Notes: generated by a model from the sequence alone, not told the origin. A DNA stretch of 64,000 nt from Ignavibacteria bacterium RIFOXYB12_FULL_35_14 (GCA_001803045.1 MHAR01000028.1:44874-108873); one strand, 5' to 3'; shown: positions 54,250 through 63,824, counted from the stretch's first letter. Translations and numbers: made by a program.

Positions 54250-54404
54250 TGTTTCTTCTTGGTTGTCCATTTGAAGGTAGTTTTGCTGTTAAACTTGAAA
54301 ACCTTTCTATTCAAAAGTGCAACCGCATTTCTCAAATTCTCTGGTCTTGGGTGCATGTAAATTTGAGTAACCCTAATTTCCGAATGTGCAAGAGTTAACT
54401 TACT
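54210..54404 (-). pseudogene. C-terminal remnant of a tyrosine recombinase/integrase
   Basis: Read on the minus strand, an open stretch of 64 residues after a stop codon contains LAHSEIRVTQIYMHPRPENL and then RNAVALLNRK. This matches the integrase C-terminal box with the His of HxxR spacing and the catalytic Tyr followed by the usual HxxPE pattern. Everything upstream, including the Arg box, is missing. It abuts the truncated hsdR, so a recombination event probably created both scraps. Confidence 0.7.
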
Positions 54405-54592
54405 TCATAAATAGATACGCTTCTTTGCACTAATCCCTCTCTGCCAGAGCAAAGAGGTGAAACTGAACGCCTCTTTTTTGTTCTCGCTCGCTAATTTCTT
54501 TTCTCTCATTCTTCGACTAACTTGTCGGTAAATTTTTCTTCTTAGAAACATCAAAAAATTAAATCTAAGCTAAAAAAGCAATGGCATAGTTA
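54405..54592. other. Gap with no gene after the recombinase remnant
   Basis: AT-rich sequence with a weak inverted repeat (AGAGGTGAAACTGAACGCCTCT, near 54459-54480) that could be a terminator-like hairpin. No open frame of note. Confidence 0.45.
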
Positions 54593-54979
54593 ATGTTTTA
54601 TTTCGTTATTATGATGAAAAATGATTACTTAGAAAGGATGAATATGTATTGGGTTGAAGAGCCGAATAAGGCGGCAGTTTCTGAATTGTCTAACAGTCAA
54701 ATCCTAGAAAACCTTGCCTATGCTGGGAAAAGATTCGAATATTTATATTGCAGAGAGTTACGAAAGCTGGAACAGGTACAATCAAAAGCGATTATCAAAA
54801 ACCTCGAAGAATTTAAAACAGCCCAAACAAAGTACTTCCAAATTAAAGGTATGCATCCGAAAATATGGTTCGAAAATTGGGATGTGTACAAGGAAATTAT
54901 TCAGGAAGCCGGCAGAAGAAACCTCGCTTTAGCCGAGAACGAAATGAATGGGTCGGAAAAAACACTTTGTTTTGGTTAG
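54593..54979 (+). CDS. Hypothetical protein, helical
   Basis: This 128-residue frame has no family I recognise. It is predicted mostly helical and charged, with WVEEPNKAAVSELSNSQILENLAYAGKRFEYLYCRELRKLEQ and a C-terminal NLALAENEMNGSEK. A later start (MNMYWVEEP, near 54638) is possible, with AGAAAGG in front, and would remove 15 residues. It sits at the end of the accessory region before a strong hairpin repeat. Confidence 0.5.
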   Translation: MFYFVIMMKNDYLERMNMYWVEEPNKAAVSELSNSQILENLAYAGKRFEYLYCRELRKLEQVQSKAIIKNLEEFKTAQTKYFQIKGMHPKIWFENWDVYKEIIQEAGRRNLALAENEMNGSEKTLCFG

Positions 54980-55007
54980 TAAGTCACATTACACAGAAAT
55001 GAAGAAT

Positions 55008-55059
55008 ACAAACCCAGTTCCTAACGCATAGTACTAAAAATCAAAGGAACTGGGTTTGT
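55008..55059. repeat. Hairpin repeat, AAACCCAGTTCCT family, copy 3
   Basis: Arms ACAAACCCAGTTCCT (55008-55022) and AGGAACTGGGTTTGT (55045-55059) are a perfect 15-base match with a 22-base loop. It is the best copy of the family at 5274 and 5837. It follows the hypothetical gene and can terminate it. Confidence 0.85.
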
Positions 55060-55143
55060 TTGTGAATTTCTATCATTAACTTGCGTAACGTGAGTTAGTA
55101 AAATAACATCTGTATCCTTCGTTAATTCAAGTCAGCATATAAA

Positions 55144-55527
55144 TTAGGGTTTGCTTTCCTTTTTAATTTCTGTCCCCAAAACTTCAGTTATATTTCTTAA
55201 CCTAGGAAGACATGGCAGATAAAATCCTACAACTTTTACCCTATATGTTACACCTCTTTCGAGTTTTCTGTAAATTATTTCTGCATTTGTTTTTCTGTGG
55301 TAAAACGAGTCGGAATTTTCAAAAACTTCATCCGGTGTGAAAATCAAGTATCTGCCTTCTTCATTTCCAAATTTTTCTTTGTTTATAACAGTTAGGCTAA
55401 TTTCTTTTTCAGTTAAGAATTTCTCAAAGAAAAGATAAGAGAAACCAAGGAAGAATAGCGACAAGATTATCGCAACAAAAATTGCCATCTTGAACATCGG
55501 ATTTTTTAATACCATAGTTAACTCCAA
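55144..55527 (-). CDS. Small membrane-anchored protein
   Basis: The 127-residue protein has one N-terminal membrane helix (about 14-34) and a beta-rich exported domain with LTVINKEKFGNEEGRYLIFT, NSDSFYHRKTNAEIIYRKLERGVTYRVKVVGFYLPCLPRLRNI. This resembles DUF1523-type proteins from memory. A role is unknown. It stands alone on its strand with long non-coding flanks. Confidence 0.6.
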   Translation of the reverse strand: MELTMVLKNPMFKMAIFVAIILSLFFLGFSYLFFEKFLTEKEISLTVINKEKFGNEEGRYLIFTPDEVFENSDSFYHRKTNAEIIYRKLERGVTYRVKVVGFYLPCLPRLRNITEVLGTEIKKESKP

Positions 55528-55907
55528 TAATCATCTGTTATCTTTTAAAACTTTGTAATTCAGTCCTTATACTTAGCAGCAGTTTTCTTCAATGTCGACA
55601 TCAAAAAAAATCAAAACACAAAATGAGATTTAACTAAATCCTAATACGAGAAATATTAAGCGATACATTTTTACTAAAACTCTTGTAATAATTTCTAACG
55701 GAGGTAATATCTATTTTTCCAGCAGCAGTATTTAAGCTGAAAGCCATCGAAATTTGTAACCTGGAAATAGATAATTACGATCCAACAGCAGATAGCCCAA
55801 AATCCATACCAATTTTAGTGTAAATTTGCTTGAACGAATATGAACTTTATACTAAATTAAGAATTGAAAGCCAACCGGTTTATAAATAAAATATTAATTC
55901 GCATAAT
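55528..55907. other. Gene-free gap before purC
   Basis: About 380 AT-rich bases. No open frame or clear hairpin is visible. It should contain the purC promoter. Confidence 0.5.
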
Positions 55908-56804
55908 ATGGATCAAGAAATAATTCTTAGTACAAATTTCCCTAATCTTAAATTATTCAAACGCGGTAAAGTGAGAGATGTTTATAGCGTTGGAGATTTT
56001 TATTTAATCGTATCAACTGATCGGTTATCCGCCTTTGATGTTATAATGGCGCAGGGAATTCCCTTCAAAGGTAAAGTGCTCACAAAAATTTCGGAATTCT
56101 GGTTTGATTTTATCAAACATATTATTCCCAATCATTTAATTTCAACCAATGTTGATGAATTCCCCGCCCAGTGCCGGCAATATGAAACTATTTTACGTGG
56201 AAGATCGATGCTAGTAAAAAAAGCAGAAGTTGTTCCGATCGAATGTATAGTTCGAGGATATATTTGCGGCTCAGGATGGAACGATTATATGCAAACCAAG
56301 TCAATATCAGGAATAAAACTACATGAAGGTTTAGTTAATTCGGAAAAGCTCGATGAACCAATTTTCACACCTTCAACCAAAGCTGAAATCGGATTACACG
56401 ATGAGAACATCTCTTTCGATCAAGCTGAAAAAATTGTTGGTAATGAGACAATAACTAAGCTAAAAAATATTTCGTTGGAAGTATATAAATCAGCCTCTGA
56501 ATTTGCACTATCCAAAGGCATAATCATAGCTGATACAAAGATGGAATTTGGATTCCATAATGGAGAGCTGATCCTAGTTGACGAAGTTTTAACTCCGGAT
56601 TCATCAAGATTTTGGCCTGCCGACCATTATCAAAAAGGAAGAAACCAGGAAAGTTATGATAAACAAATCATACGCGATTATCTTCTGTCAATTAATTTTA
56701 ATAAACAGCCCCCTCCGCCAATTTTACCTGATGATGTAATTCAGAAGACAAGTCGAAAATATCTTGAAGTGCTGGAAAAGCTCACCGGAGAAAAGCTGGC
56801 ATAA
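55908..56804 (+). CDS. purC: Phosphoribosylaminoimidazole-succinocarboxamide (SAICAR) synthase
   Basis: It joins aspartate to CAIR in purine synthesis. The 298-residue long-type protein has KRGKVRDVYSVGDFYLIVSTDRLSAFDVI, VPIECIVRGYICGSGW, TKAEIGLHDENISF, IIADTKMEFGF and LVDEVLTPDSSRFW, so all catalytic motifs are in place. The DUF971 gene begins one base after its stop. A divergent homologue lacking these motifs is at 11742-12416. Confidence 0.97.
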   Translation: MDQEIILSTNFPNLKLFKRGKVRDVYSVGDFYLIVSTDRLSAFDVIMAQGIPFKGKVLTKISEFWFDFIKHIIPNHLISTNVDEFPAQCRQYETILRGRSMLVKKAEVVPIECIVRGYICGSGWNDYMQTKSISGIKLHEGLVNSEKLDEPIFTPSTKAEIGLHDENISFDQAEKIVGNETITKLKNISLEVYKSASEFALSKGIIIADTKMEFGFHNGELILVDEVLTPDSSRFWPADHYQKGRNQESYDKQIIRDYLLSINFNKQPPPPILPDDVIQKTSRKYLEVLEKLTGEKLA

Positions 56805-57098
56805 ATGTTTCCAACTACAATAAGAGTATTGGATCAAACAAAATTATTACTGAAGTGGGATGATAATTCAGAAACGATCATTACTTTGGAGAAGCTTAGA
56901 AAATATTGTCCATGCGCCACTTGCATGGCTGAACGAGAAAACCGTAGTTTAACATTCATCCCATTATTTCATTCTGGTCAAACAAAGATTAATAGAATAA
57001 ATAAAATCGGTAATTATGCAATCGGTATACTTTGGGAAGATGGGCACAATACAGGAATATATGAGTTCCAATTTCTCAAAAATCCTTCTGAAAATTGA
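56805..57098 (+). CDS. DUF971 family protein
   Basis: The 97-residue protein matches the gamma-butyrobetaine hydroxylase-like N-terminal domain, with LEKLRKYCPCATCMAERENRS (a Cys-rich motif CPCATC, residues about 33-38) and YAIGILWEDGHNTGIYEFQFL at the C-terminus. In some members this domain is linked to Fe-S or Mrp-type proteins, but no function is established here. It directly follows purC and precedes pgsA by 15 bases. Confidence 0.88.
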   Translation: MFPTTIRVLDQTKLLLKWDDNSETIITLEKLRKYCPCATCMAERENRSLTFIPLFHSGQTKINRINKIGNYAIGILWEDGHNTGIYEFQFLKNPSEN

Positions 57099-57113
57099 AC
57101 CTGCTGAATATCA

Positions 57114-57710
57114 ATGGTATTACCAAACCAATTAACCGTTTTACGAATTATCTTAACTCCCATTTTTTTTATTCTTCTTCTTTCGGAGGATACTTTTTTA
57201 AAGCAAATGGCACTTGGAGTTTTTCTGGGAGCTGCTATTACAGATTGGTACGATGGCTGGCTCGCAAGAAAATTCAATTACATAACTAATTGGGGAAGAG
57301 TCTGGGATCCGCTTGCAGATAAGATACTTACTTCAGCCGCTTTTATAGCTTTAGTAATTCTAGGATTAGTTGAACTCTGGATGGTAATCGTAATTATTTT
57401 GCGAGATTTTATCATAACTGGTTTGAGAATTTTTTCAGACTACAGAAATATTCCATTTCCGACTTCGATTTACGCAAAATGGAAAACATTTATTCAAATG
57501 ATCTTCTTATATTATTTACTTTTTGTTTATGTTGGATCGTTAACTACACAAATTTATATCGGCAAAGAAAAAATATTTGAGATACTGCTTAATCAAAAAT
57601 TAATTTTCTTCGGAATGCTATTTATAACTCTGCTGACTTTACATTCAGGTTTAACTTACTTATTCCGTAATCGTCAATTGATTAAGAAACTTTTTTCAAA
57701 TGAAAATTAA
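57114..57710 (+). CDS. pgsA: CDP-diacylglycerol-glycerol-3-phosphate 3-phosphatidyltransferase
   Basis: It makes phosphatidylglycerophosphate for phosphatidylglycerol. The 198-residue membrane protein has the CDP-alcohol signature as TDWYDGWLARKFNYITNWG then RVWDPLADKILT (residues about 42-73) with NQLTVLRIILTPIFF at the N-terminus. pgpA overlaps its 3' end by 11 bases, so the two act in consecutive steps. Confidence 0.95.
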   Translation: MVLPNQLTVLRIILTPIFFILLLSEDTFLKQMALGVFLGAAITDWYDGWLARKFNYITNWGRVWDPLADKILTSAAFIALVILGLVELWMVIVIILRDFIITGLRIFSDYRNIPFPTSIYAKWKTFIQMIFLYYLLFVYVGSLTTQIYIGKEKIFEILLNQKLIFFGMLFITLLTLHSGLTYLFRNRQLIKKLFSNEN

Positions 57711-58167
57711 TGCAGTAGAAAAACTTATAGGTTCCGGACTCTACACGGGGTACATTCCTTTAGCATCTGGTACCTTTGGAAGTATTGTAGCTTTACTGAT
57801 CTATTTTATTCCTGGTTTCGAAAAACCCTATGTGATTGTTCCGGCAATTTTAATTTTTGCTTTTTTAGGAATACATTTAGGAACGAAATTCGAGAGCTTA
57901 TATGGTAAAGATCCGGCTGAATGCACAATTGACGAGGTTGTCGGGATGTGGATTTCGTTATTATTTCTGCCAAAGGATTTTTTCATAGCTTTAATTGCCT
58001 TTGTCATTTGGAGAGCACTGGATATCATTAAACCGTTTCCAGCAAGAAAATCAGAGTCGCTTAAGGGCGGATTGGGTGTTATGATGGATGATATAATTTC
58101 GGCGGTTTATTCATTGATTATTGTTCATTTAATTTTAGTTATTTTTACTAGGCAATTAATTAATTAA
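57700..58167 (+). CDS. pgpA: Phosphatidylglycerophosphatase A
   Basis: It removes the phosphate from phosphatidylglycerophosphate. The 155-residue membrane protein has GSGLYTGYIPLASGTFGS near residue 11, GKDPAECTIDEVVGMWISL near residue 68, ALDIIKPFPARKSESLKGGLGVMMDD near residue 105, and a C-terminal helix. The genes overlap pgsA and lead to cinA 10 bases later. Confidence 0.93.
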   Translation: MKINAVEKLIGSGLYTGYIPLASGTFGSIVALLIYFIPGFEKPYVIVPAILIFAFLGIHLGTKFESLYGKDPAECTIDEVVGMWISLLFLPKDFFIALIAFVIWRALDIIKPFPARKSESLKGGLGVMMDDIISAVYSLIIVHLILVIFTRQLIN

Positions 58168-58177
58168 AAGAAATAAC

Positions 58178-59434
58178 ATGGTTGCGCACATTATCACCAT
58201 TGGTGATGAAATTTTAAATGGTCAGACTTTAAATACTAATGCAGCATTCATAGGCGATCAGCTCGCTAACATTCAGGTTCAGGTGAATAAAACTTCCGTT
58301 ATTGGAGATGATCATGATGACATCATGAGTGAATTTAAAAATTGCTGGGCCAAAAATGATCTTTTAATTGTTACCGGAGGGTTAGGTCCAACTCACGATG
58401 ACATAACAAGAAACTGCATTGTAAAATTCTTTAAAACAGAATTGATTCAAAGCGATGATGTTTTGGATGATATAAGGCAAATCTTTCAAAAACGGGGTAG
58501 AGATGTAAGAAAGATAAATGAAGCTCAAGCTTTGGTTCCCAAAATTTCAAAAGTCATTCGAAATCACGTTGGTACAGCACCCGGAATTTGGATAGAAAAG
58601 GAAAATAAAATATTTATTGCAATGCCCGGTGTTCCGTACGAAATGCATGCCATGATGCATTCATTCGTCATTCCAAATCTGATTGATAAGCTAAAAGACT
58701 TACCTAATGTTCAAAAGAGCGTAACATTGGAATCTACTGGAATTCCAGAATCGTTTCTTTTTGAAAAGCTTGGCGACATATCAGAACTGTTGGATGGTGC
58801 TAAGATGGCATTTCTTCCAAGCCAGATTGGCGTTCGTTTGAGAATAACTGTAAATGAAAAAACTGAAGAGGACGCATCCAACAAGCTGAGTGAAATCGAG
58901 CAAAAAATTAGAAGTAAAGCAGGAAGATATATATTTGGTCGAGATGGTGAAAAACTTGAAGAAGTTGTTGGCAGAATTTTACATGAAAGAGGATTGAAAA
59001 TTGCAGTCGCGGAATCTTGTACAGGCGGTTATCTTTCAAATTTATTTACTAACATAAGTGGAAGCAGCAATTACTTTGAAAGAGGTGTAGTGGCTTACGG
59101 TAATGCCTCAAAGGTTGAAATATTAAAAGTTGATGAGGATACGATCTCAGAGTACGGAACTGTCAGCTTGGAAGTAGCAAAGCAAATGGCCGAGGGAATA
59201 AAATCAATCAGCGGAACTGACATTGGTTTGTCAATTACAGGAATAATGGGACCTACCGGAGCAACAGAAGGTAAACCCCTCGGTTTAGTTTATATCGGTC
59301 TTTGTGATGAGGAAGTTTGCACTGCGAAAAAATTTACTTTCGGAGAGGATAGAATTTTAAATAAGCAGCGAACTGCACAAGCCGCTTTAGAAATTGTAAG
59401 AAGACATCTTTTAGGAATTTCTTTTGATGATTAG
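58178..59434 (+). CDS. cinA: CinA: nicotinamide-nucleotide amidase with MoaB-like N-terminal domain
   Basis: The 418-residue protein has an N-terminal MoaB/COG1058 domain (GDEILNGQTLNTNAAFIGDQL, VTGGLGPTHDDITR) and a C-terminal PncC domain (VAESCTGGYLSNLFTNISGSS, YGNASKVEIL, GLSITGIMGPTGATEGKPLGLVYIG). It hydrolyses nicotinamide mononucleotide and can cleave ADP-ribose. It is upstream of thpR and recA, a familiar arrangement with recA. It overlaps thpR by 11 bases. Confidence 0.94.
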   Translation: MVAHIITIGDEILNGQTLNTNAAFIGDQLANIQVQVNKTSVIGDDHDDIMSEFKNCWAKNDLLIVTGGLGPTHDDITRNCIVKFFKTELIQSDDVLDDIRQIFQKRGRDVRKINEAQALVPKISKVIRNHVGTAPGIWIEKENKIFIAMPGVPYEMHAMMHSFVIPNLIDKLKDLPNVQKSVTLESTGIPESFLFEKLGDISELLDGAKMAFLPSQIGVRLRITVNEKTEEDASNKLSEIEQKIRSKAGRYIFGRDGEKLEEVVGRILHERGLKIAVAESCTGGYLSNLFTNISGSSNYFERGVVAYGNASKVEILKVDEDTISEYGTVSLEVAKQMAEGIKSISGTDIGLSITGIMGPTGATEGKPLGLVYIGLCDEEVCTAKKFTFGEDRILNKQRTAQAALEIVRRHLLGISFDD

Positions 59435-59978
59435 ACTTTTTGTCGCGTTAATAATTCCCGACGAAACTAAAAATCAAATAATTCAAATTAGAAAAGAACT
59501 CTTACCCGGTCATATTAAATTAAGGTGGGAAGATAATTCAAAAATTCATCTCACCTTGAAATTCATTGGTGAGGTTAAAGAAGATATCCTTGAATCCATA
59601 ACAAAAGAATTAAGTTTTCTCGAACATTATCAAAAAATAAACTGCAGAGTGGAGAGTTTTGGATTTTTCTTCAAAACTAAAGCTGAACCTCGAATTCTGT
59701 GGCTTGGACTAAAATTAGACAATGTCATTTTTTCTATTGTTGATCAGTTGAATCAACGATTGTCAATGTTTTCAATTCCTATTGAAAAGAGAAAGTTCAA
59801 AGCACATCTTACTTTGTTAAGAATAAAAAATGATGTTCCTAAAGATTTTATAAGTAAATTTTCAAATGTGGAATTGCCTGAATTTAATTTTACTGCAAAT
59901 GAAATTGTGCTGATGAAGAGCGAGCTATCTTCAAGCGGCTCGACGTACAAAGAAATTCATAAATATTATTTAAAATGA
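59424..59978 (+). CDS. thpR: RNA 2',3'-cyclic phosphodiesterase
   Basis: The 184-residue 2H phosphoesterase has the two catalytic motifs HLTLKFIGEV near residue 43 and HLTLLRIKND near residue 129. The TTG at 59424 gives a Met-Met start; the ATG at 59427 is equally likely. It overlaps cinA by 8-11 bases and ends 12 bases before recA. Confidence 0.93.
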   Translation: MMIRLFVALIIPDETKNQIIQIRKELLPGHIKLRWEDNSKIHLTLKFIGEVKEDILESITKELSFLEHYQKINCRVESFGFFFKTKAEPRILWLGLKLDNVIFSIVDQLNQRLSMFSIPIEKRKFKAHLTLLRIKNDVPKDFISKFSNVELPEFNFTANEIVLMKSELSSSGSTYKEIHKYYLK

Positions 59979-59990
59979 TTCGGAGGAATA

Positions 59991-61046
59991 ATGAGTACTG
60001 ACAGAGAACAAAAGCTTAAAATAATCGAAGATGCTATTTTAAGCATCGAGAAAACTTATGGAAAAGGTTCCATCATGAAATTGGGCGATGGTGTTGTTGC
60101 ACCAGTTGATTCAATTCCAACAGGAGCATTATCGCTTGATCATGCATTAGGTATAGGCGGAATTCCCCGTGGTAGAGTGACAGAAGTATTTGGACCTGAA
60201 ATGAGCGGTAAAACTACACTTTGTCTTCACATAATAGCAGAAGCACAAAAATTGGGAGGTCTGGCAGCATTCATCGATGCTGAACATGCTATGGATGTTA
60301 ACTATGCAAAAAAATTAGGAGTTGATACAGCAAATCTTTTATTATCTCAACCCGATTTTGGTGAGCAAGCTTTGGAGATCACAGACACTCTTGTGCGAAG
60401 CAATGCCCTGGATATTATTGTGATTGATTCCGTTGCTGCGTTAGTTCCAAGATCGGAAATTGAAGGTGAAATGGGTGATGCAACAATGGCTGTTCAAGCA
60501 AGATTGATGTCCCAGGCATTACGAAAATTAACGGGTGCAATCTCAAAATCTAAAACAGCCGTTGTATTTATTAACCAATTGAGAAGTAAAATTGGAGTGA
60601 TGTTTGGAAATCCTGAAACTACTACCGGTGGTAATGCACTGAAGTTTTATGCCTCAGTTCGGCTGGATATAAGAAGAATTGCCGCAATCAAAGAGGGTAA
60701 TGATGTAATTGGAAACCGCACTAAAGTTAAGATTGTAAAAAGTAAAGTTGCTCCGCCTTTCAAGGAAGTTGAGTTTGATATTCTTTACAATGAAGGAATC
60801 AGCAAATCCGGTGACCTGGTTGATCTCGCTACAAATTTAGGCATGGTTAAAAAAAGCGGTGCCTGGTTTACCTATGATGAAGATAGATTTCAGGGCAGAG
60901 AACAGTTTAAACAGAAACTCAATGAAATTCCTGTTATGTACGAGAAGCTTTCGAATGAAGTAAAAACTAAACTTGGAATGGTTAAAGAAGAAAAAGAAAA
61001 GGCCGAAGAAAAACCAACTGCGAAAGAAAAAAAATCTCCAAAGTAA
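59991..61046 (+). CDS. recA: Recombinase RecA
   Basis: RecA drives strand exchange and LexA cleavage. The 351-residue protein has an N-terminal [15 protein letters not shown], the P-loop [15 protein letters not shown] (Met replaces the usual Ser), [18 protein letters not shown], and the L1/L2 region [12 protein letters not shown] and [31 protein letters not shown] Lys/Glu-rich C-terminal tail follows. Preceded by GGAGGAAT at 59982. recX follows 6 bases downstream. Confidence 0.98.
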   Translation: MSTDREQKLKIIEDAILSIEKTYGKGSIMKLGDGVVAPVDSIPTGALSLDHALGIGGIPRGRVTEVFGPEMSGKTTLCLHIIAEAQKLGGLAAFIDAEHAMDVNYAKKLGVDTANLLLSQPDFGEQALEITDTLVRSNALDIIVIDSVAALVPRSEIEGEMGDATMAVQARLMSQALRKLTGAISKSKTAVVFINQLRSKIGVMFGNPETTTGGNALKFYASVRLDIRRIAAIKEGNDVIGNRTKVKIVKSKVAPPFKEVEFDILYNEGISKSGDLVDLATNLGMVKKSGAWFTYDEDRFQGREQFKQKLNEIPVMYEKLSNEVKTKLGMVKEEKEKAEEKPTAKEKKSPK

Positions 61047-61052
61047 TTTTAA

Positions 61053-61697
61053 ATGAAAATAGTTAAGGTGAAAAAATGCGGAAGGAATCGCGTAGAAATA
61101 CTGTTTGATAACGATAAAAACGCAGCTTTAGCTTATGAAGTTTTTTTAAAAAATCAGCTTAAGCTGAATCAAGAAATTTCAGAAGAATTCCTTTCGTTTC
61201 TCTTCGATGAAGATCAGAAATACCAAGTAAAACAAAGTGCCTTAAATTATCTGGCAAGAAGACAGCATTCAAAAAGTGAAATAAAAACTAAGCTAAGACA
61301 AAAGAAATTTGATAAAACTCTTGTCGAACTTACACTTGATGAGTTAGAACAAAATTATTATGTAGATGATCGTTCCTTTGCAAAACTTTTTACTGATGAA
61401 AAAGTAAAAGCAAAAAATTGGGGAAAAAATAAAATTAAGTCCGAACTAATTAAGAGGGGGGTCTCTTCAAAAATTATAGCAGAGGTAATCGAGGAGAAAT
61501 TCAGCAATGATTTGGAAATTGAATCGGGATTAGAATTAGCAAGAAAAAAACTTAAAAAATTAATTAACCGAAAATTAGATCAAAAGAAAATTCAAACGAG
61601 TATTTATTCTTTCCTAGTTTCACGCGGTTACGATTACGATTTATGCAAGCAGATTTTTACTAAACTATTTAATGACGAAGAGTTAGGCGACCTTTAA
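61053..61697 (+). CDS. recX: Regulatory protein RecX
   Basis: RecX modulates RecA filaments. The 214-residue helical protein has the RecX repeats: ALNYLARRQHSKSEIKTKLRQKKFD (residues about 70-94), DEKVKAKNWGKNKIKSELIKRG and IQTSIYSFLVSRGYDYDL. It is in the recA transcript and overlaps the convergent Nudix gene by 15 bases. Confidence 0.9.
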   Translation: MKIVKVKKCGRNRVEILFDNDKNAALAYEVFLKNQLKLNQEISEEFLSFLFDEDQKYQVKQSALNYLARRQHSKSEIKTKLRQKKFDKTLVELTLDELEQNYYVDDRSFAKLFTDEKVKAKNWGKNKIKSELIKRGVSSKIIAEVIEEKFSNDLEIESGLELARKKLKKLINRKLDQKKIQTSIYSFLVSRGYDYDLCKQIFTKLFNDEELGDL

Positions 61698-62099
61698 TTT
61701 TAAATTTAATTCTTTAATCATTTCCCCAATTTCCGGTATTGCAATTGCTTCTAAAGCTTCTTCCGGAGTAAACCACTTTCTTTTTCTATCGTTTTTTTCC
61801 GGATAATCATCAAGCACTTCATGCACTTCCATTGTAAATACTTTTATCAAACAAGTGCCTATTGGTTTGATGAGCTTGAAAGTACCAACTTCAAATGTTT
61901 CATTTGATCCCAAAACACCGGCTTCCTCGTATGCCTCTTTCTTAGCAGATTCAAACGGTGTCAGGTTAAATTCTATGTAACCCTTGGGAACAATCCAGTG
62001 TTTTCTCTTAAGGGAAGTAATCAGCAATATTTCCAATCCTTTTTTACATAAACGGTAAGGAATTACTGCAGACTGACTAAAATTAATTTCTAATTTCAA
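61683..62099 (-). CDS. Nudix hydrolase
   Basis: The 138-residue protein has a Nudix-like box: ESAKKEAYEEAGVLG (residues about 51-65), preceded by WIVPKGYIEFN. The first Glu of the usual G-x5-E segment is not in its normal place, so activity or substrate may differ. The substrate is unknown. It points towards recX, and the stop codons lie inside each other. Confidence 0.85.
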   Translation of the reverse strand: MKLEINFSQSAVIPYRLCKKGLEILLITSLKRKHWIVPKGYIEFNLTPFESAKKEAYEEAGVLGSNETFEVGTFKLIKPIGTCLIKVFTMEVHEVLDDYPEKNDRKRKWFTPEEALEAIAIPEIGEMIKELNLKLKVA

Positions 62100-62461
62100 T
62101 AAAGCTTGTTTAATAATTTTTTCTTATTGTTTATTTAATAAAATTTCTTCGGCTTTCAAAATGTGTCGAACAACAACAGTTAAGTTTACGGTTTCGTTTT
62201 TTGTAGTCTATAAAAATCTAAATCAATAGTTGTGCCATGCGAGATTATTTCGTTTGTTCTAGCTGAACCCGCGAAGTAAGATTCAAATATCAATAGATAA
62301 TTCCTTTCCCTTTTAAGTAATAAATCCTTAATAGATTTTCATTCCAATCTGAACCTAAGCATTTGAGTGAAAATATTTGCTTGACTGAAAAGTGAGATAA
62401 AGTGATGGTAAATGTTTTAGGTTAAAATATTTATCTTTGATAAGCAATAATTGAAAATCAT
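62100..62461. other. Gene-free gap before murB
   Basis: About 360 AT-rich bases between divergent Nudix and murB genes. No long frame, tRNA or strong hairpin is visible. Promoters for both genes are expected here. Confidence 0.5.
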
Positions 62462-63478
62462 ATGCAAATTCATCAAAACTATTCATTAAAGAAACACAAT
62501 ACATTTGGGATAGATGTATGCTGTAAGTACTACGCTGAAGTTAAAAATGAAAATGAGATAACGCAGCTGCTTTCCGAAGCCCGATTCAAGAACAAATCAA
62601 AACTGATTATTGGAGGCGGCAGCAATATCTTGTTCACAAAAGATTTTGACGGTTTGGTTATAAATCAAATCTCAAACAGAATCATTTTGTCATCCGAAGA
62701 TGAAAAGTATGCATTCGTTTCGGCAGAAGCAGGAGTAATTTGGCATGAGCTCGTTCTGTTTTGCGTGAATAAAAATTTAGGTGGAATTGAAAATTTATCT
62801 TTGATACCTGGAAAAGTTGGAGCAGCACCCATTCAAAACATTGGGGCTTATGGTCAGGAACTTAAAAATGTGTTTCATTCTCTCAAAGGAATTCACATCG
62901 ATGATTTGAAAGCGGTGAATTTTTCTAGTTCAGATTGTAAGTTTGGTTACAGAGACAGCATTTTCAAAAAAGAATTAAAAAGTAAAATTATCATAACGGA
63001 AGTAATATTACGTTTGAATAAATATCCTGAATTAAATACAAGCTATGGTATAATCGAAGATGAATTATCAAAGCTTAAAAAAGATAATATAACTATTAAG
63101 AATGTGAGTGATATTGTTTGCCAAATAAGAAGGAATAAACTTCCCGATCCACAAAAACTTGGGAATGCAGGAAGTTTCTTTAAAAATCCTGAGATCTCAA
63201 TTGAAGAATATAATTTGTTGAAAAGTAAATACAGTGAATTACCGGGATTAAAGGTTTCAGATACAGTTATTAAAATTCCAGCCGGATGGCTGATTGAGAA
63301 ATGCGGATTCAAAGGAAAAAGAATTGGAAATGTAGGTATTCACGAAAAACAAGCATTAGTTATTGTTAATTACGGTAATGGAAAACCTGAAGAAATATTA
63401 AAGTTAAAAAATAAAATTATTAAAAAAGTAAATTTAAAATTTAATTTAGAGTTACAGCAAGAAGTCAATATCATTTAG
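62462..63478 (+). CDS. murB: UDP-N-acetylenolpyruvoylglucosamine reductase
   Basis: It reduces the enolpyruvyl group to make UDP-MurNAc in peptidoglycan synthesis. The 338-residue FAD enzyme is type I: NTFGIDVCCKYYAEV, LIIGGGSNILFTKDFDG, IPGKVGAAPIQNIGAYGQEL, FGYRDSIFK, and the catalytic Ser and C-terminal Glu in NAGSFFKNP and NVGIHEKQALV. No other mur gene is adjacent. Confidence 0.96.
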   Translation: MQIHQNYSLKKHNTFGIDVCCKYYAEVKNENEITQLLSEARFKNKSKLIIGGGSNILFTKDFDGLVINQISNRIILSSEDEKYAFVSAEAGVIWHELVLFCVNKNLGGIENLSLIPGKVGAAPIQNIGAYGQELKNVFHSLKGIHIDDLKAVNFSSSDCKFGYRDSIFKKELKSKIIITEVILRLNKYPELNTSYGIIEDELSKLKKDNITIKNVSDIVCQIRRNKLPDPQKLGNAGSFFKNPEISIEEYNLLKSKYSELPGLKVSDTVIKIPAGWLIEKCGFKGKRIGNVGIHEKQALVIVNYGNGKPEEILKLKNKIIKKVNLKFNLELQQEVNII

Positions 63479-63824
63479 AAAATTTTCTCGCTTACAAATT
63501 CAGTTTCCCCAACATTTTATTAAAAAGTAAAAAATAATTTTTAAAATATTTTCTTCTTTTTCTCATAATGATATAAAATATTTTTTCAGATCACATTAGC
63601 TGAGTGGATGTTTTATTTTTATGCAAAAAATAGCGCTTTGCATTTGGTATAGAATCTGTTAACTCCTTGTATCATAATTAGATTGGCCCCTATTATCTAT
63701 CGTGTTGCGCCAAAATAAAAGGTAACCAAAGCGAAAAATAGAGAAGTCAGTTGTTGATAATTAAGTTAACCGATTGTTAAAGAGAAAGATTTAAGGCAAT
63801 AATAATTGTTTCTTTCTTTTTTTG
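63479..63824. other. Gene-free gap after murB
   Basis: About 350 AT-rich bases with homopolymer runs. No credible gene or hairpin is visible. Confidence 0.5.
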
